A DNA stretch of 15,475 nucleotides from an uncultured Oribacterium sp. Lineage in GTDB: Bacteria; Bacillota; Clostridia; Lachnospirales; Lachnospiraceae. Location: the NCBI GenBank assembly GCA_934279105.1, contig CAKQWR010000025.1, positions 1 to 15,475 on the forward strand. The letters are read 5' to 3'. The translations under genes were made by a program, and so were the position numbers. The notes beneath the pieces were generated by a model, which was not told the origin of the DNA, searched no databases, and worked only from the letters and a program-made list of their open reading frames with translations. This document shows, piece by piece, positions 1-6,186 of the stretch (position 1 is its first letter; each line of letters begins with the position of its first letter).

Positions 1-72
1 CGACTCGGCTCAATGTGTTTGCCCCTGTCGGCTGCTCGCTGTGCGTGGGTTTCTGAGAAGTGCCCGTTTCGC

Positions 73-924
73 TTACGTCTTCAGTTCGTTGTAGATGTCG
101 CGTTTTGAGACACCGCGGTCTTTTGCGACGGCCTTCATGGCGTCCTTCTCGCTCATGCCCTGGTCGAGGTAGTGCTGCATGTGCTCGGTGAGAGGCATCG
201 CATTCCAGTTTGCCTGAGCTTCTTCCGTGATGGACTCCGGAGAGCGGCCCTCGATGACGAGTACGTACTCACCGAGCGGGTCTTCTTCCTTATAAAGAGC
301 GATGGCATCGCCGAGGGTGGTGCGGATGGCTTCTTCGTGCTTTTTCGTGAGCTCACGGCAGAGAGAGACGCGACGGTCGTGACCGAGAACGTCAGCGAGA
401 TCCTGCAGGGTGACGCGCAGCTTATGCGGTGCCTCGTAGATGATCATCGTACGGGTTTCGGTGCGGAGTTCCTCGAGGATACGCTGGCGCTCCTTTTTGT
501 TCGCTTTTTCGGTCGGAAGGAAGGCTTCGAATGCAAAGCGGCGGGTCGGGAGTCCGGAGATGGTGAGGGCGGTCACAGCAGCCACCGGTCCCGGGAGGGA
601 GGTGACGGTGATGCCGGCTTCAACGGCCTGACGGACGAGCTCTTCACCCGGGTCGGAGACGCAAGGTGTGCCGGCGTCGGTGATGATCGCAACGTTCTTA
701 CCGGTAAGCATATCCTGCACCAGTGCACGTGCCTTATCGTATTTATTGAATTCATGGTACGCGGTCATCGGCGTCTTGATTTCGAAATGATTTAAGAGCT
801 TGATTGAGTTTCGTGTATCCTCCGCGGCGATGACGTCCACGGACTGTAAACACTTGATCACGCGAAAGGTCATATCGTCGAGATTGCCGATCGGTGTCGC
901 GCACACATATAGTGTTCCTGCCAT
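73..924 (-). CDS. rsmI: 16S rRNA (cytidine1402-2'-O)-methyltransferase RsmI
   Basis: This 283-residue protein is a member of the tetrapyrrole-methylase-like SAM-dependent family and matches RsmI (YabC/YraL). RsmI methylates the ribose of C1402 in the decoding centre of 16S rRNA, acting in the cytoplasm on the small subunit. The sequence shows the N-terminal LYVCATPIGNLDD block (about residues 5-17), IAAEDTR (32-38), the glycine-rich DAGTPCVSDPGEELV block (about 82-96) and SLPGPVAAVTAL (about 108-119), all hallmarks of RsmI. Length is normal for the family. The start is supported on the minus strand by GGAGG (complement of 931-935), 6 bases upstream of the ATG. It faces away from the lipoprotein gene to its right. 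No terminator is visible in the 72 bases after the stop, so it may be co-transcribed with a gene beyond the window. In Bacillus the orthologue lies close to metS and tatD homologues, both also in this window. Confidence 0.95.
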   Translation of the reverse strand: MAGTLYVCATPIGNLDDMTFRVIKCLQSVDVIAAEDTRNSIKLLNHFEIKTPMTAYHEFNKYDKARALVQDMLTGKNVAIITDAGTPCVSDPGEELVRQAVEAGITVTSLPGPVAAVTALTISGLPTRRFAFEAFLPTEKANKKERQRILEELRTETRTMIIYEAPHKLRVTLQDLADVLGHDRRVSLCRELTKKHEEAIRTTLGDAIALYKEEDPLGEYVLVIEGRSPESITEEAQANWNAMPLTEHMQHYLDQGMSEKDAMKAVAKDRGVSKRDIYNELKT

Positions 925-1105
925 TGTAAACCTCCATTATTGCATTTTCGTTCGTCTGCGTCTGCAGCATTCCGGAAAGGGTGTCCGCGAAGGGAATATG
1001 CTGCAGGCTGCCTGCATGGCTGACGCGGATGAAGTATACCGGTGAATGCGGATATGGCGGGGCGCCTGCATTGACCGAAAATGCATCGTTAAATTCCATT
1101 GTAAA

Positions 1106-1117
1106 CGAAAGCTTTCG
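1106..1117. repeat. Perfect 12-bp palindrome in the rsmI/lipoprotein intergenic region
   Basis: CGAAAGCTTTCG is a perfect 12-base palindrome in the 399-base gap between rsmI and the lipoprotein gene. It lies about 180 bases upstream of the rsmI start on the minus strand, and is followed on the + strand by a run of seven T at 1131-1137. It could be an operator or chance. There is no loop, so it is a poor RNA hairpin. Confidence 0.35.
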
Positions 1118-1165
1118 GATAGACTATTAATTTTTTTCAGAATGATTAAGATTTCAGCACATACC

Positions 1166-1194
1166 TTGCAAATATAGTACAGCTTTGCTATATT
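1166..1194 (+). promoter_or_regulatory. Sigma-A-type promoter upstream of the lipoprotein gene
   Basis: A TTGCAA -35 (1166-1171) and a TATATT -10 (1189-1194) are separated by 17 bases, the optimal spacing. The inverted repeat AATATAG (1171-1177) / CTATATT (1188-1194) spans the spacer and -10, so it could be a repressor site. The predicted transcript would start near 1201, directly in front of the UUCG hairpin at 1207-1231, leaving about 120 bases of leader before the lipoprotein ATG. Confidence 0.6.
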
Positions 1195-1206
1195 ACGAAT
1201 GGTTAA

Positions 1207-1231
1207 AAGGCTCTTCGGAGCTTTATTTTTT
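1207..1231 (+). terminator. UUCG-loop hairpin with T-run (terminator or attenuator)
   Basis: Bases 1207-1213 pair with 1218-1224 (7 bp including one G-T wobble), closed by C(TTCG)G and followed by ATTTTTT (1225-1231). This is a compact intrinsic terminator. It lies only about 6 bases after the predicted start site of the 1166-1194 promoter and upstream of the lipoprotein gene. It either attenuates that transcript or ends some other + strand transcript. Two direct copies of ACAGAATATG (1235-1244, 1249-1258) follow it. Confidence 0.5.
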
Positions 1232-1323
1232 ACGACAGAATATGTATTACAGAATATGACGTCGGCTCTGCAGATAGGCGGCATGAATGCATGCGGAGAT
1301 CGATGATGATGAGGAGAAAGAAA

Positions 1324-1887
1324 ATGAAGAAACTCATGGCGATGCTTGTCCTGGCAGCGACGCTCTGCATGGCGGTTGCAGGATGTGGTAAGAAGGCAGA
1401 TGATACAGCGAAGGAGACCGTGAAGGCAGAGGAGACTGCACCGGATGGTTCAGCACTCACGACGGCAGCCGCTGAGGTTGAGACGAACGCTGAGAACGGC
1501 CTTCCGGCGAATCGTCAGCCGGATGCAACCGCACCGGTTGTGGATACGGTGATGGTTTATGCGATGGTAAATGGCAAGATGTCGCAGGTGATGGATTCTG
1601 TAGAGGAGCTTAATGAGCAGTCTCTTCTCGATAAGCTGATCGAGCTGGGGACCGTAGCAGAGGGTACGACCCTGGTAAGCTTCGAGAAGGTAGATACTGG
1701 TGAGACTGTTCTGGCCGGACCGGGTGCTCCGTCAGGACAGGATACGATGAAGGTAGAGGATGGCGTGCTGACGCTGTCTGGTTTCAAGCCAGGTGAGGGC
1801 CTCGATGAGGCGACTGCAGAGAAGGCGGTAGCGGATACCTATGCTGCAAACTTCGAGCTGAACCAGTGCACCGTAACACTTCAGTAA
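1324..1887 (+). CDS. Small lipoprotein, possible GerMN-like domain
   Basis: The protein has 187 residues from the ATG at 1324, which is preferred over an in-frame ATG at 1291 because AGGAG (1312-1316) sits 7 bases upstream and the protein then begins with a normal signal sequence. MKK is followed by a hydrophobic stretch and the lipobox VAGC (Cys21), so it should be exported by Sec, lipidated and anchored to the outer face of the membrane. Residues about 22-65 form a Thr/Ala/Glu-rich linker without apparent fold. The folded part (about 66-187) begins VDTVMVYAMVNGKM and contains a LLDKLIELGTVAEGTTLVSF segment and a final NQCTVTL strand. That layout resembles GerMN domains (strand, helix 'LLxxLxxG', 'VPxGT'), but I am unsure. 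The role is unknown. It is monocistronic, between its own terminator and an upstream promoter. Confidence 0.8.
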   Translation: MKKLMAMLVLAATLCMAVAGCGKKADDTAKETVKAEETAPDGSALTTAAAEVETNAENGLPANRQPDATAPVVDTVMVYAMVNGKMSQVMDSVEELNEQSLLDKLIELGTVAEGTTLVSFEKVDTGETVLAGPGAPSGQDTMKVEDGVLTLSGFKPGEGLDEATAEKAVADTYAANFELNQCTVTLQ

Positions 1888-1900
1888 AACGCAAGATGAA

Positions 1901-1932
1901 AACACCGCAGGGGTTCCTGCGGCGTTTTTTTC
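1901..1932 (+). terminator. Intrinsic terminator of the lipoprotein gene
   Basis: AACACCGCAGG (1901-1911) pairs with CCTGCGGCGTT (1916-1926) with a single A-C mismatch and a 4-base loop (GGTT). The T-run continues to 1932. It begins 13 bases after the lipoprotein stop codon. Confidence 0.9.
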
Positions 1933-1942
1933 ATATAGGGAT

Positions 1943-1971
1943 TTGAATAGAGGATAAAAAGATCCTATATA
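1943..1971 (+). promoter_or_regulatory. Sigma-A-type promoter of the GHL10 hydrolase gene
   Basis: TTGAAT (1943-1948) and TATATA (1966-1971) are 17 bases apart, directly downstream of the lipoprotein terminator. The predicted start near 1978 gives an 80-base leader that can fold (TTCGGC near 1976 with GCCGAA near 2013). The hydrolase ribosome binding site follows. Confidence 0.65.
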
Positions 1972-2060
1972 CATTTTCGGCGTACGGTAGGGCAGGCCCT
2001 GTTTACAAGCAGCCGAAGTAGAAGAGGGAGCCGGAACGTCGTCGGTGAGAGGAGGATAGC

Positions 2061-3350
2061 ATGAAGTTTAAACGTTTGGCAGCGGTGATGCTGAGTGTCG
2101 CGATGATGCTCGGATCGGTGGCGTGGACCGGAAGTACAGAGGTATATGCGGCGAGTGTCGTGGGCCGTGGTGTGAAGCCGATGAGTACCGGCAGTCCGGC
2201 GACGGGCGCTGCATCCGGTACGGGAAGCAGTACCTTCATGGGCAGTACCGGTGAGCTTCGCGGCGTCTGGTTTTCCTACCTCGACTGGCAGAATATGCCG
2301 ACGGATGAGGCGGGATTTAAGGCAGCGGCCGACAAGGTGATGTCGGATATTCAGAAGCAGGGCATGAATGCGATTTTCTGTCATGTGCACAGTCACTCGG
2401 ATGCGTACTATCCGTCTTCCGTGCTTCCGACATCGAAGTTTCTTCCTGGAAACGGGAAGTTTGACGCACTTCAGTATATGATCGACAGTGCGCATCGGCA
2501 TGGTCTCCGTTTCCACGCGTGGTTTAATCCATATCGTGTGACGGGTTACCAGATGAAATGGGCGGATGTGCCGGCGAGCTCTATCGTGAAGCAGTGGTAT
2601 GCTGCCGGTAGTCGGAATGTGTTGCTTTTCGACGGCGATTACTATCTGAATCCGGCGCAGCCGGCAGTGCGTCAGCTCGTCGTCTCCTCGATTCGCGAGG
2701 TGCTCACGAAGTATGCGGTCGATGGTGTGCAGTTCGATGACTATTTCTATCCGAACCTCGGAAAGGACGCAGCGACAAATTTCGACTATCCGGAGTATCA
2801 GCTGTACAGCGGGAATGCGACGATTACGGAGTGGCGGAAGGCCAATGTCTCAGCCCTCATCCAGGCGGTTTATGCGACGGTGCATGAGGTCCGTTCGTCT
2901 GCGATGTTCGGCGTGAGTCCGGTGGCGCAGCTCAAGTATCTGCGAAGTGATAAGAGTTATTTCGTAGACATTGACACATGGATGAGTCATGCGGGCTACA
3001 TCGACTATGTGCTTCCGCAGATCTATTTCGATTTCGAGCAGAAGACCGGCAGCGGCGCGGCGTCGGATGCGGCGTATGCGACCTGTCTTAACAGCTGGCT
3101 CGAGCTTCATCGGAAGACCGGTCGGAAGGTACAGCTGTATGTCGGTCTCGCACTGTATAAGTGTGGCACAAATGCCTGGGATGGCAATGCGACGCCGGAG
3201 TGGATTCGCCGGAACGACATCCTGAAGCGTGAGGTGGAGCTCGCACGGCAGAGCGGGCAGGTGAGCGGTTACGGTATCTTTGCGTACCAGAATTTCGATG
3301 ACGCGGCGGCACAGGCGGAGCTTGCCAACCTGCGGAACGTGTTTTCATAA
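2061..3350 (+). CDS. Exported glycoside hydrolase-like family 10 (GHL10/DUF187, YngK-like) protein
   Basis: The 429-residue protein starts at an ATG with GAGGAGG about 6 bases upstream. The N-terminus (MKFKRL, then a hydrophobic core to about residue 31, VYA|AS) is a Sec signal peptide, so it is probably secreted or held at the cell surface. A Gly/Ser/Thr-rich linker reaches about residue 65, and the rest is a TIM-barrel-type domain. It begins GELRGVWFSYLDWQNM, the usual opening of GHL10, and continues with GMNAIFCHVHSHSDAYYPS, HGLRFHAWFNPYR and DGVQFDDYFYP. The acidic residues of that last motif are likely catalytic by analogy with alpha-glycosidase barrels. Family members act on, or are suspected to act on, cell-wall or other polysaccharides. 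The true substrate cannot be read here. It has its own promoter and is followed after 144 bases by the helicase gene. Confidence 0.9.
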   Translation: MKFKRLAAVMLSVAMMLGSVAWTGSTEVYAASVVGRGVKPMSTGSPATGAASGTGSSTFMGSTGELRGVWFSYLDWQNMPTDEAGFKAAADKVMSDIQKQGMNAIFCHVHSHSDAYYPSSVLPTSKFLPGNGKFDALQYMIDSAHRHGLRFHAWFNPYRVTGYQMKWADVPASSIVKQWYAAGSRNVLLFDGDYYLNPAQPAVRQLVVSSIREVLTKYAVDGVQFDDYFYPNLGKDAATNFDYPEYQLYSGNATITEWRKANVSALIQAVYATVHEVRSSAMFGVSPVAQLKYLRSDKSYFVDIDTWMSHAGYIDYVLPQIYFDFEQKTGSGAASDAAYATCLNSWLELHRKTGRKVQLYVGLALYKCGTNAWDGNATPEWIRRNDILKREVELARQSGQVSGYGIFAYQNFDDAAAQAELANLRNVFS

Positions 3351-3440
3351 TGTGTTTCATCGCAGCAGCATAGTGCTGTGTGAAAAGGACTCGTACCGTG
3401 CGTGCATAGGCTGTGTACGATGTAGGATGAATGAATCGTG

Positions 3441-3467
3441 ATTTCCCTGCCCTTTCGGCAGGGAAAT
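3441..3467 (+). other. 11-bp perfect hairpin between hydrolase and helicase genes
   Basis: ATTTCCCTGCC (3441-3451) and GGCAGGGAAAT (3457-3467) form an 11-bp perfect stem with a CTTTC loop. No T-run follows, so it is a weak intrinsic terminator candidate. It ends 9 bases before the helicase Shine-Dalgarno sequence (AGGGGAG, 3477-3483), so it may instead stabilise the 5' end of the helicase message or act in processing. Confidence 0.5.
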
Positions 3468-3494
3468 ATCGTATAGAGGGGAGAATGCATCTGC

Positions 3495-5786
3495 ATGATG
3501 ACCTGGGCTGAGTTCGTAAGCCGATTTCCGATACAATTAAATAAGCAGCAGGAGAGTGCCGTGCAGTCCGTCGAGGGCCCGGTGCTTCTTCTTGCGGTTC
3601 CGGGCTCCGGTAAAACGACGGTGCTCGTGACGCGGCTTGGGTACATGATTTTCTGCAAGGGCATCGCGCCGGAGCGCATCCTGACGGTCACCTATACGGT
3701 GGCAGCGACGAAGGATATGGCGGCGCGATTCGCAAGCCGCTTCGGAGAAGAGATGGCGGAACGGCTAGAGTTCCGCACAATTAATGGCATCTGCGCCCGT
3801 GTCATCCAGTACTGCAGCTGGAAGAGTGGTCGTACCGCCTTTTCGCTCCTCACTGATGAAAAGCGCATCGCCGGCATGCTCTCCGGTATCTATCAGCAGA
3901 TTGAGCACAGCTATCCGACGGAGAGTGATCTTCAGAATGTTCGAACCCTCATTACCTTCATCAAAAACCGTATGCTGCGCGAAGACGAGATTCGAGCACT
4001 CGAAGAGGACGCGGAAATCCATCTTCTTCAGATCTACAAGACGTACAATGCACAGCTTCGGGAGCAGCAGCTGATGGATTATGATGACCAGATGGTCTAT
4101 GCCTATACCATGCTGCAGCGTTTTCCGTGGCTGCTCGAGCATTTTCAGCAGCAGTATCCGTATATCTGCGTTGATGAGGCGCAGGATACTTCGAAGATCC
4201 AGCACGCCATCATCGCTCTTCTCGCATCACGGACGGAAAATCTCTTCATGGTCGGTGATGAGGACCAGAGCATCTATGGCTTCCGCGCCGCGTATCCGGA
4301 GGCACTGCTCGAGTTCGAGCAGCAGCACCCTGGGGCCCATGTTCTTCTGATGGAAGAGAATTTCCGTTCAGATGCCTGCATCGTCCACGCGGCGGATCGT
4401 TTCATCCAAAAAAACACGCTTCGCCATGAAAAGCACATGCAGCCGTCCCGTCCGAAGCAGCACGAGATACGTGAACTGCCACTTAAGAATCGGAAAGCAC
4501 AGTACAGTTATCTTCTGAAGGTCGCGGAGGACTGCACGACGCAGACGGCAGTTCTCTATCGGGACCATGAGTGCGCGCTTCCGCTGATCGATCTCCTCGA
4601 ACGAAACGGCGTGCCTTACAGGATGCGGAACGCCGATATCGGCTTCTTCACGAACCGAATCGTACTGGACATCTGCAACATCATTCGCCTCGCTGAGAAT
4701 CCGCTGAACACGGAGCTCTTCATGCAGCTCTACTATAAGCTCGGCACCTATCTCCGCAAGCAGGACGCGCAGAGCATCGCGGACATCAGCCAGCTCGAGG
4801 GCCTCTCAGTATGGGAAGTCGCTCTGCAGCACGGCGGGCTCAATGCGTACACGAAGGGAAAGGTCCGCGCCATCGGAACCCATATGAAGAATTTGCTGGG
4901 GGAAACGGCCGGTCGCGCGATTCACCGCATCGTTGAGTACATGGGCTACCGGGAATATCTCGAGCGAAGCGAACTGAAGGATACGAAACTCGACATTCTT
5001 CGAATCCTCGCCGAGCAGGAGGAAAGTCCCAGCCGTCTGGTGGATCGTCTCGAGGAGCTGCGACAGGTTCTGAAGGAAAAACCACAGGATCGTGACTGTC
5101 CGTTTATCCTCTCAACCATTCACGCAAGTAAGGGCCTCGAGTACGACAGCGTCTATCTCCTCGATGTGATCGACGGTGTCCTCCCGGCACAGATTCCGAA
5201 GGACCTGAAAAAAGCGGAAAAAGAAGAAGTGGAAGCCTATGAAGAAGAACGTCGACTCTTCTATGTCGGCATTACCCGCGCGAAGAATCAGCTCTATGTC
5301 TTCACCATGAAGAATCAGAGCGCTGACTTCTGCGACGAACTCTTCGGTCGAAAAGGAAAGAAAAAAAGGGTACAGAACGAGTCGTGGACACAAGGCCTCT
5401 CCGGCAGCAGCGGATATAGCAGTATACGCGGACGCGACCGGAATTCGGAGCGCGGCACCATGAGACGCTATAGCGGTGCCGAACGAAGTGTACGTGGAAG
5501 CGAAGATGGAAATGACGAAGGATATGCTCTGAAGCGATACAGCACCGGCGGTTTCGGTCCCGGCTATGCACTGCATAAACCGCATGCAGTCACGAAAAAG
5601 CTAAGCGACGAAGATTACCGAATCGTCCTATCGAAGCTCGGGCCCGGCGTACACGTAAAACACAAAAAATACGGCGAAGGTGAGATCATCAGCCTGGATA
5701 CCGACATCATAAAAATAAAATTTGCAGACGACACCCGCGTCTTCCAGACGAGATTTCTCGTTGAAAAGGGATTACTGGAGATGTAA
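3495..5786 (+). CDS. UvrD/PcrA-type superfamily 1 DNA helicase
   Basis: This 763-residue protein is an ATP-driven 3'-5' DNA helicase of the UvrD/Rep/PcrA family, acting on the nucleoid in repair or replication-conflict resolution. Motifs appear in order: Q motif LNKQQESAV (15-23), Walker A VPGSGKTT (35-42), DEAQD (227-231), GDEDQSIYGFR (254-264), ENFRSD (about 287-292), STIHASKGLEYD (about 540-551) and RRLFYVGITRAK (586-597). Residues about 620-710 are a Gly/Ser/Arg-rich low-complexity linker. The last 50 residues (GPGVHVKHKKYGEGEI...) match the Tudor-like C-terminal domain of PcrA, which contacts RNA polymerase in known family members. VPGSGKT replaces the usual GAGSGKT of housekeeping PcrA, so this may be a paralogue and no symbol is given. 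ATG codons at 3495 and 3498 are both possible; AGGGGAG lies 11 bases upstream of the first. RNA element A starts 3 bases after the stop. Confidence 0.93.
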   Translation: MMTWAEFVSRFPIQLNKQQESAVQSVEGPVLLLAVPGSGKTTVLVTRLGYMIFCKGIAPERILTVTYTVAATKDMAARFASRFGEEMAERLEFRTINGICARVIQYCSWKSGRTAFSLLTDEKRIAGMLSGIYQQIEHSYPTESDLQNVRTLITFIKNRMLREDEIRALEEDAEIHLLQIYKTYNAQLREQQLMDYDDQMVYAYTMLQRFPWLLEHFQQQYPYICVDEAQDTSKIQHAIIALLASRTENLFMVGDEDQSIYGFRAAYPEALLEFEQQHPGAHVLLMEENFRSDACIVHAADRFIQKNTLRHEKHMQPSRPKQHEIRELPLKNRKAQYSYLLKVAEDCTTQTAVLYRDHECALPLIDLLERNGVPYRMRNADIGFFTNRIVLDICNIIRLAENPLNTELFMQLYYKLGTYLRKQDAQSIADISQLEGLSVWEVALQHGGLNAYTKGKVRAIGTHMKNLLGETAGRAIHRIVEYMGYREYLERSELKDTKLDILRILAEQEESPSRLVDRLEELRQVLKEKPQDRDCPFILSTIHASKGLEYDSVYLLDVIDGVLPAQIPKDLKKAEKEEVEAYEEERRLFYVGITRAKNQLYVFTMKNQSADFCDELFGRKGKKKRVQNESWTQGLSGSSGYSSIRGRDRNSERGTMRRYSGAERSVRGSEDGNDEGYALKRYSTGGFGPGYALHKPHAVTKKLSDEDYRIVLSKLGPGVHVKHKKYGEGEIISLDTDIIKIKFADDTRVFQTRFLVEKGLLEM

Positions 5787-5788
5787 GG

Positions 5789-6020
5789 CAGGGGCCGGAG
5801 GACAGCCATCAGAAATCATACGGAGAGATCGTTGAAAACTCAAGTCGGGTCCCCTTAGCGGCACTTAGAGTTATCTCTCCTTAGACCCCTCTGTAACGCT
5901 GTGTTTTCATCAGGAAAACTCAGCGATTACAGAGGGCTTAGTGCCGCTTAGAGGATCCCCGACTTAGAGTTTTCCGAGCTCGTAGTACTGTGTTTCTGAT
6001 GGTTGCCCTCCGGCTCCCTG
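5789..6020 (+). ncRNA. Structured RNA element, copy A (unrecognised family)
   Basis: This 232-base element folds on the + strand. P1: 5789-5815 with 5993-6020, one mismatch and one bulge. Left pseudoknot strand GGAGAGAT at 5822-5829. P2: GAAAACTC 5834-5841 / GAGTTTTC 5967-5974. P3: 5842-5849 / 5958-5965, plus further pairs. P4: GCGGCAC 5858-5864 / GTGCCGC 5941-5947, with TTA on all four flanks (5855, 5865, 5938, 5948). Right pseudoknot strand ATCTCTCC at 5873-5880, perfectly complementary to the left strand. P5: 5887-5896 / 5927-5936, continued by CGCTG/CAGCG and GTTTTC/GAAAAC, closed by the ATCAG loop 5909-5913. The 3' joining strand is 5975-5992. Copy B (10217-10494) has the same plan with compensatory changes. 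It lies in the 400-base gap between the helicase and metG and has no coding capacity of note. A DNA-level palindromic mobile element is the alternative reading. Confidence 0.82.
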
Positions 6021-6075
6021 ACGAGTGAACAGTAACGCTGTCCGGAGGACGTGTATCGTGTCCTGCGCCCGATTC

Positions 6076-6104
6076 TTGCAATTATGTCTTAAATAAATTA
6101 TAGT
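6076..6104 (+). promoter_or_regulatory. Sigma-A-type promoter of metG
   Basis: TTGCAA (6076-6081) and TATAGT (6099-6104) are 17 bases apart. The predicted start near 6111 gives a leader of about 75 bases before the metG ATG. The leader holds a small hairpin (GCACC 6118-6122 / GGTGC 6130-6134). No T-box features (AGGGTGGNACCGCG, long specifier stem) are seen. The -35 is the same as that of the promoter at 1166-1194. Confidence 0.65.
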
Positions 6105-6186
6105 TAATAAGTTAATGCACCCACATACGGTGCGAAAATTTATACATCAGGCCGCCTTCCATTCGGGCGTCCGGAAAGCGAGTATT

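Noticed and set aside
1..72. Possible start of a next gene downstream of rsmI on the minus strand
   Set aside because: Two minus-strand frames stay open to the edge but contain no ATG or ribosome binding site in the 72 bases, so nothing can be supported.
937..1284. Two overlapping 115-codon open frames upstream of rsmI on the minus strand
   Set aside because: No ribosome binding site, no recognisable motif, and one runs into rsmI in a different frame; the region shows promoter and hairpin features instead.
5787..6020. Insertion sequence remnant or MITE with terminal inverted repeats
   Set aside because: The two copies share structure, not terminal repeat sequence, no target-site duplication is visible, and no transposase fragment is present. 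A mobile origin is still mentioned as an alternative because the core seems nested in terminator stems.
6020..6186. T-box riboswitch upstream of metG
   Set aside because: The conserved T-box bulge sequence and the large specifier stem are absent; only a short hairpin lies in the leader.
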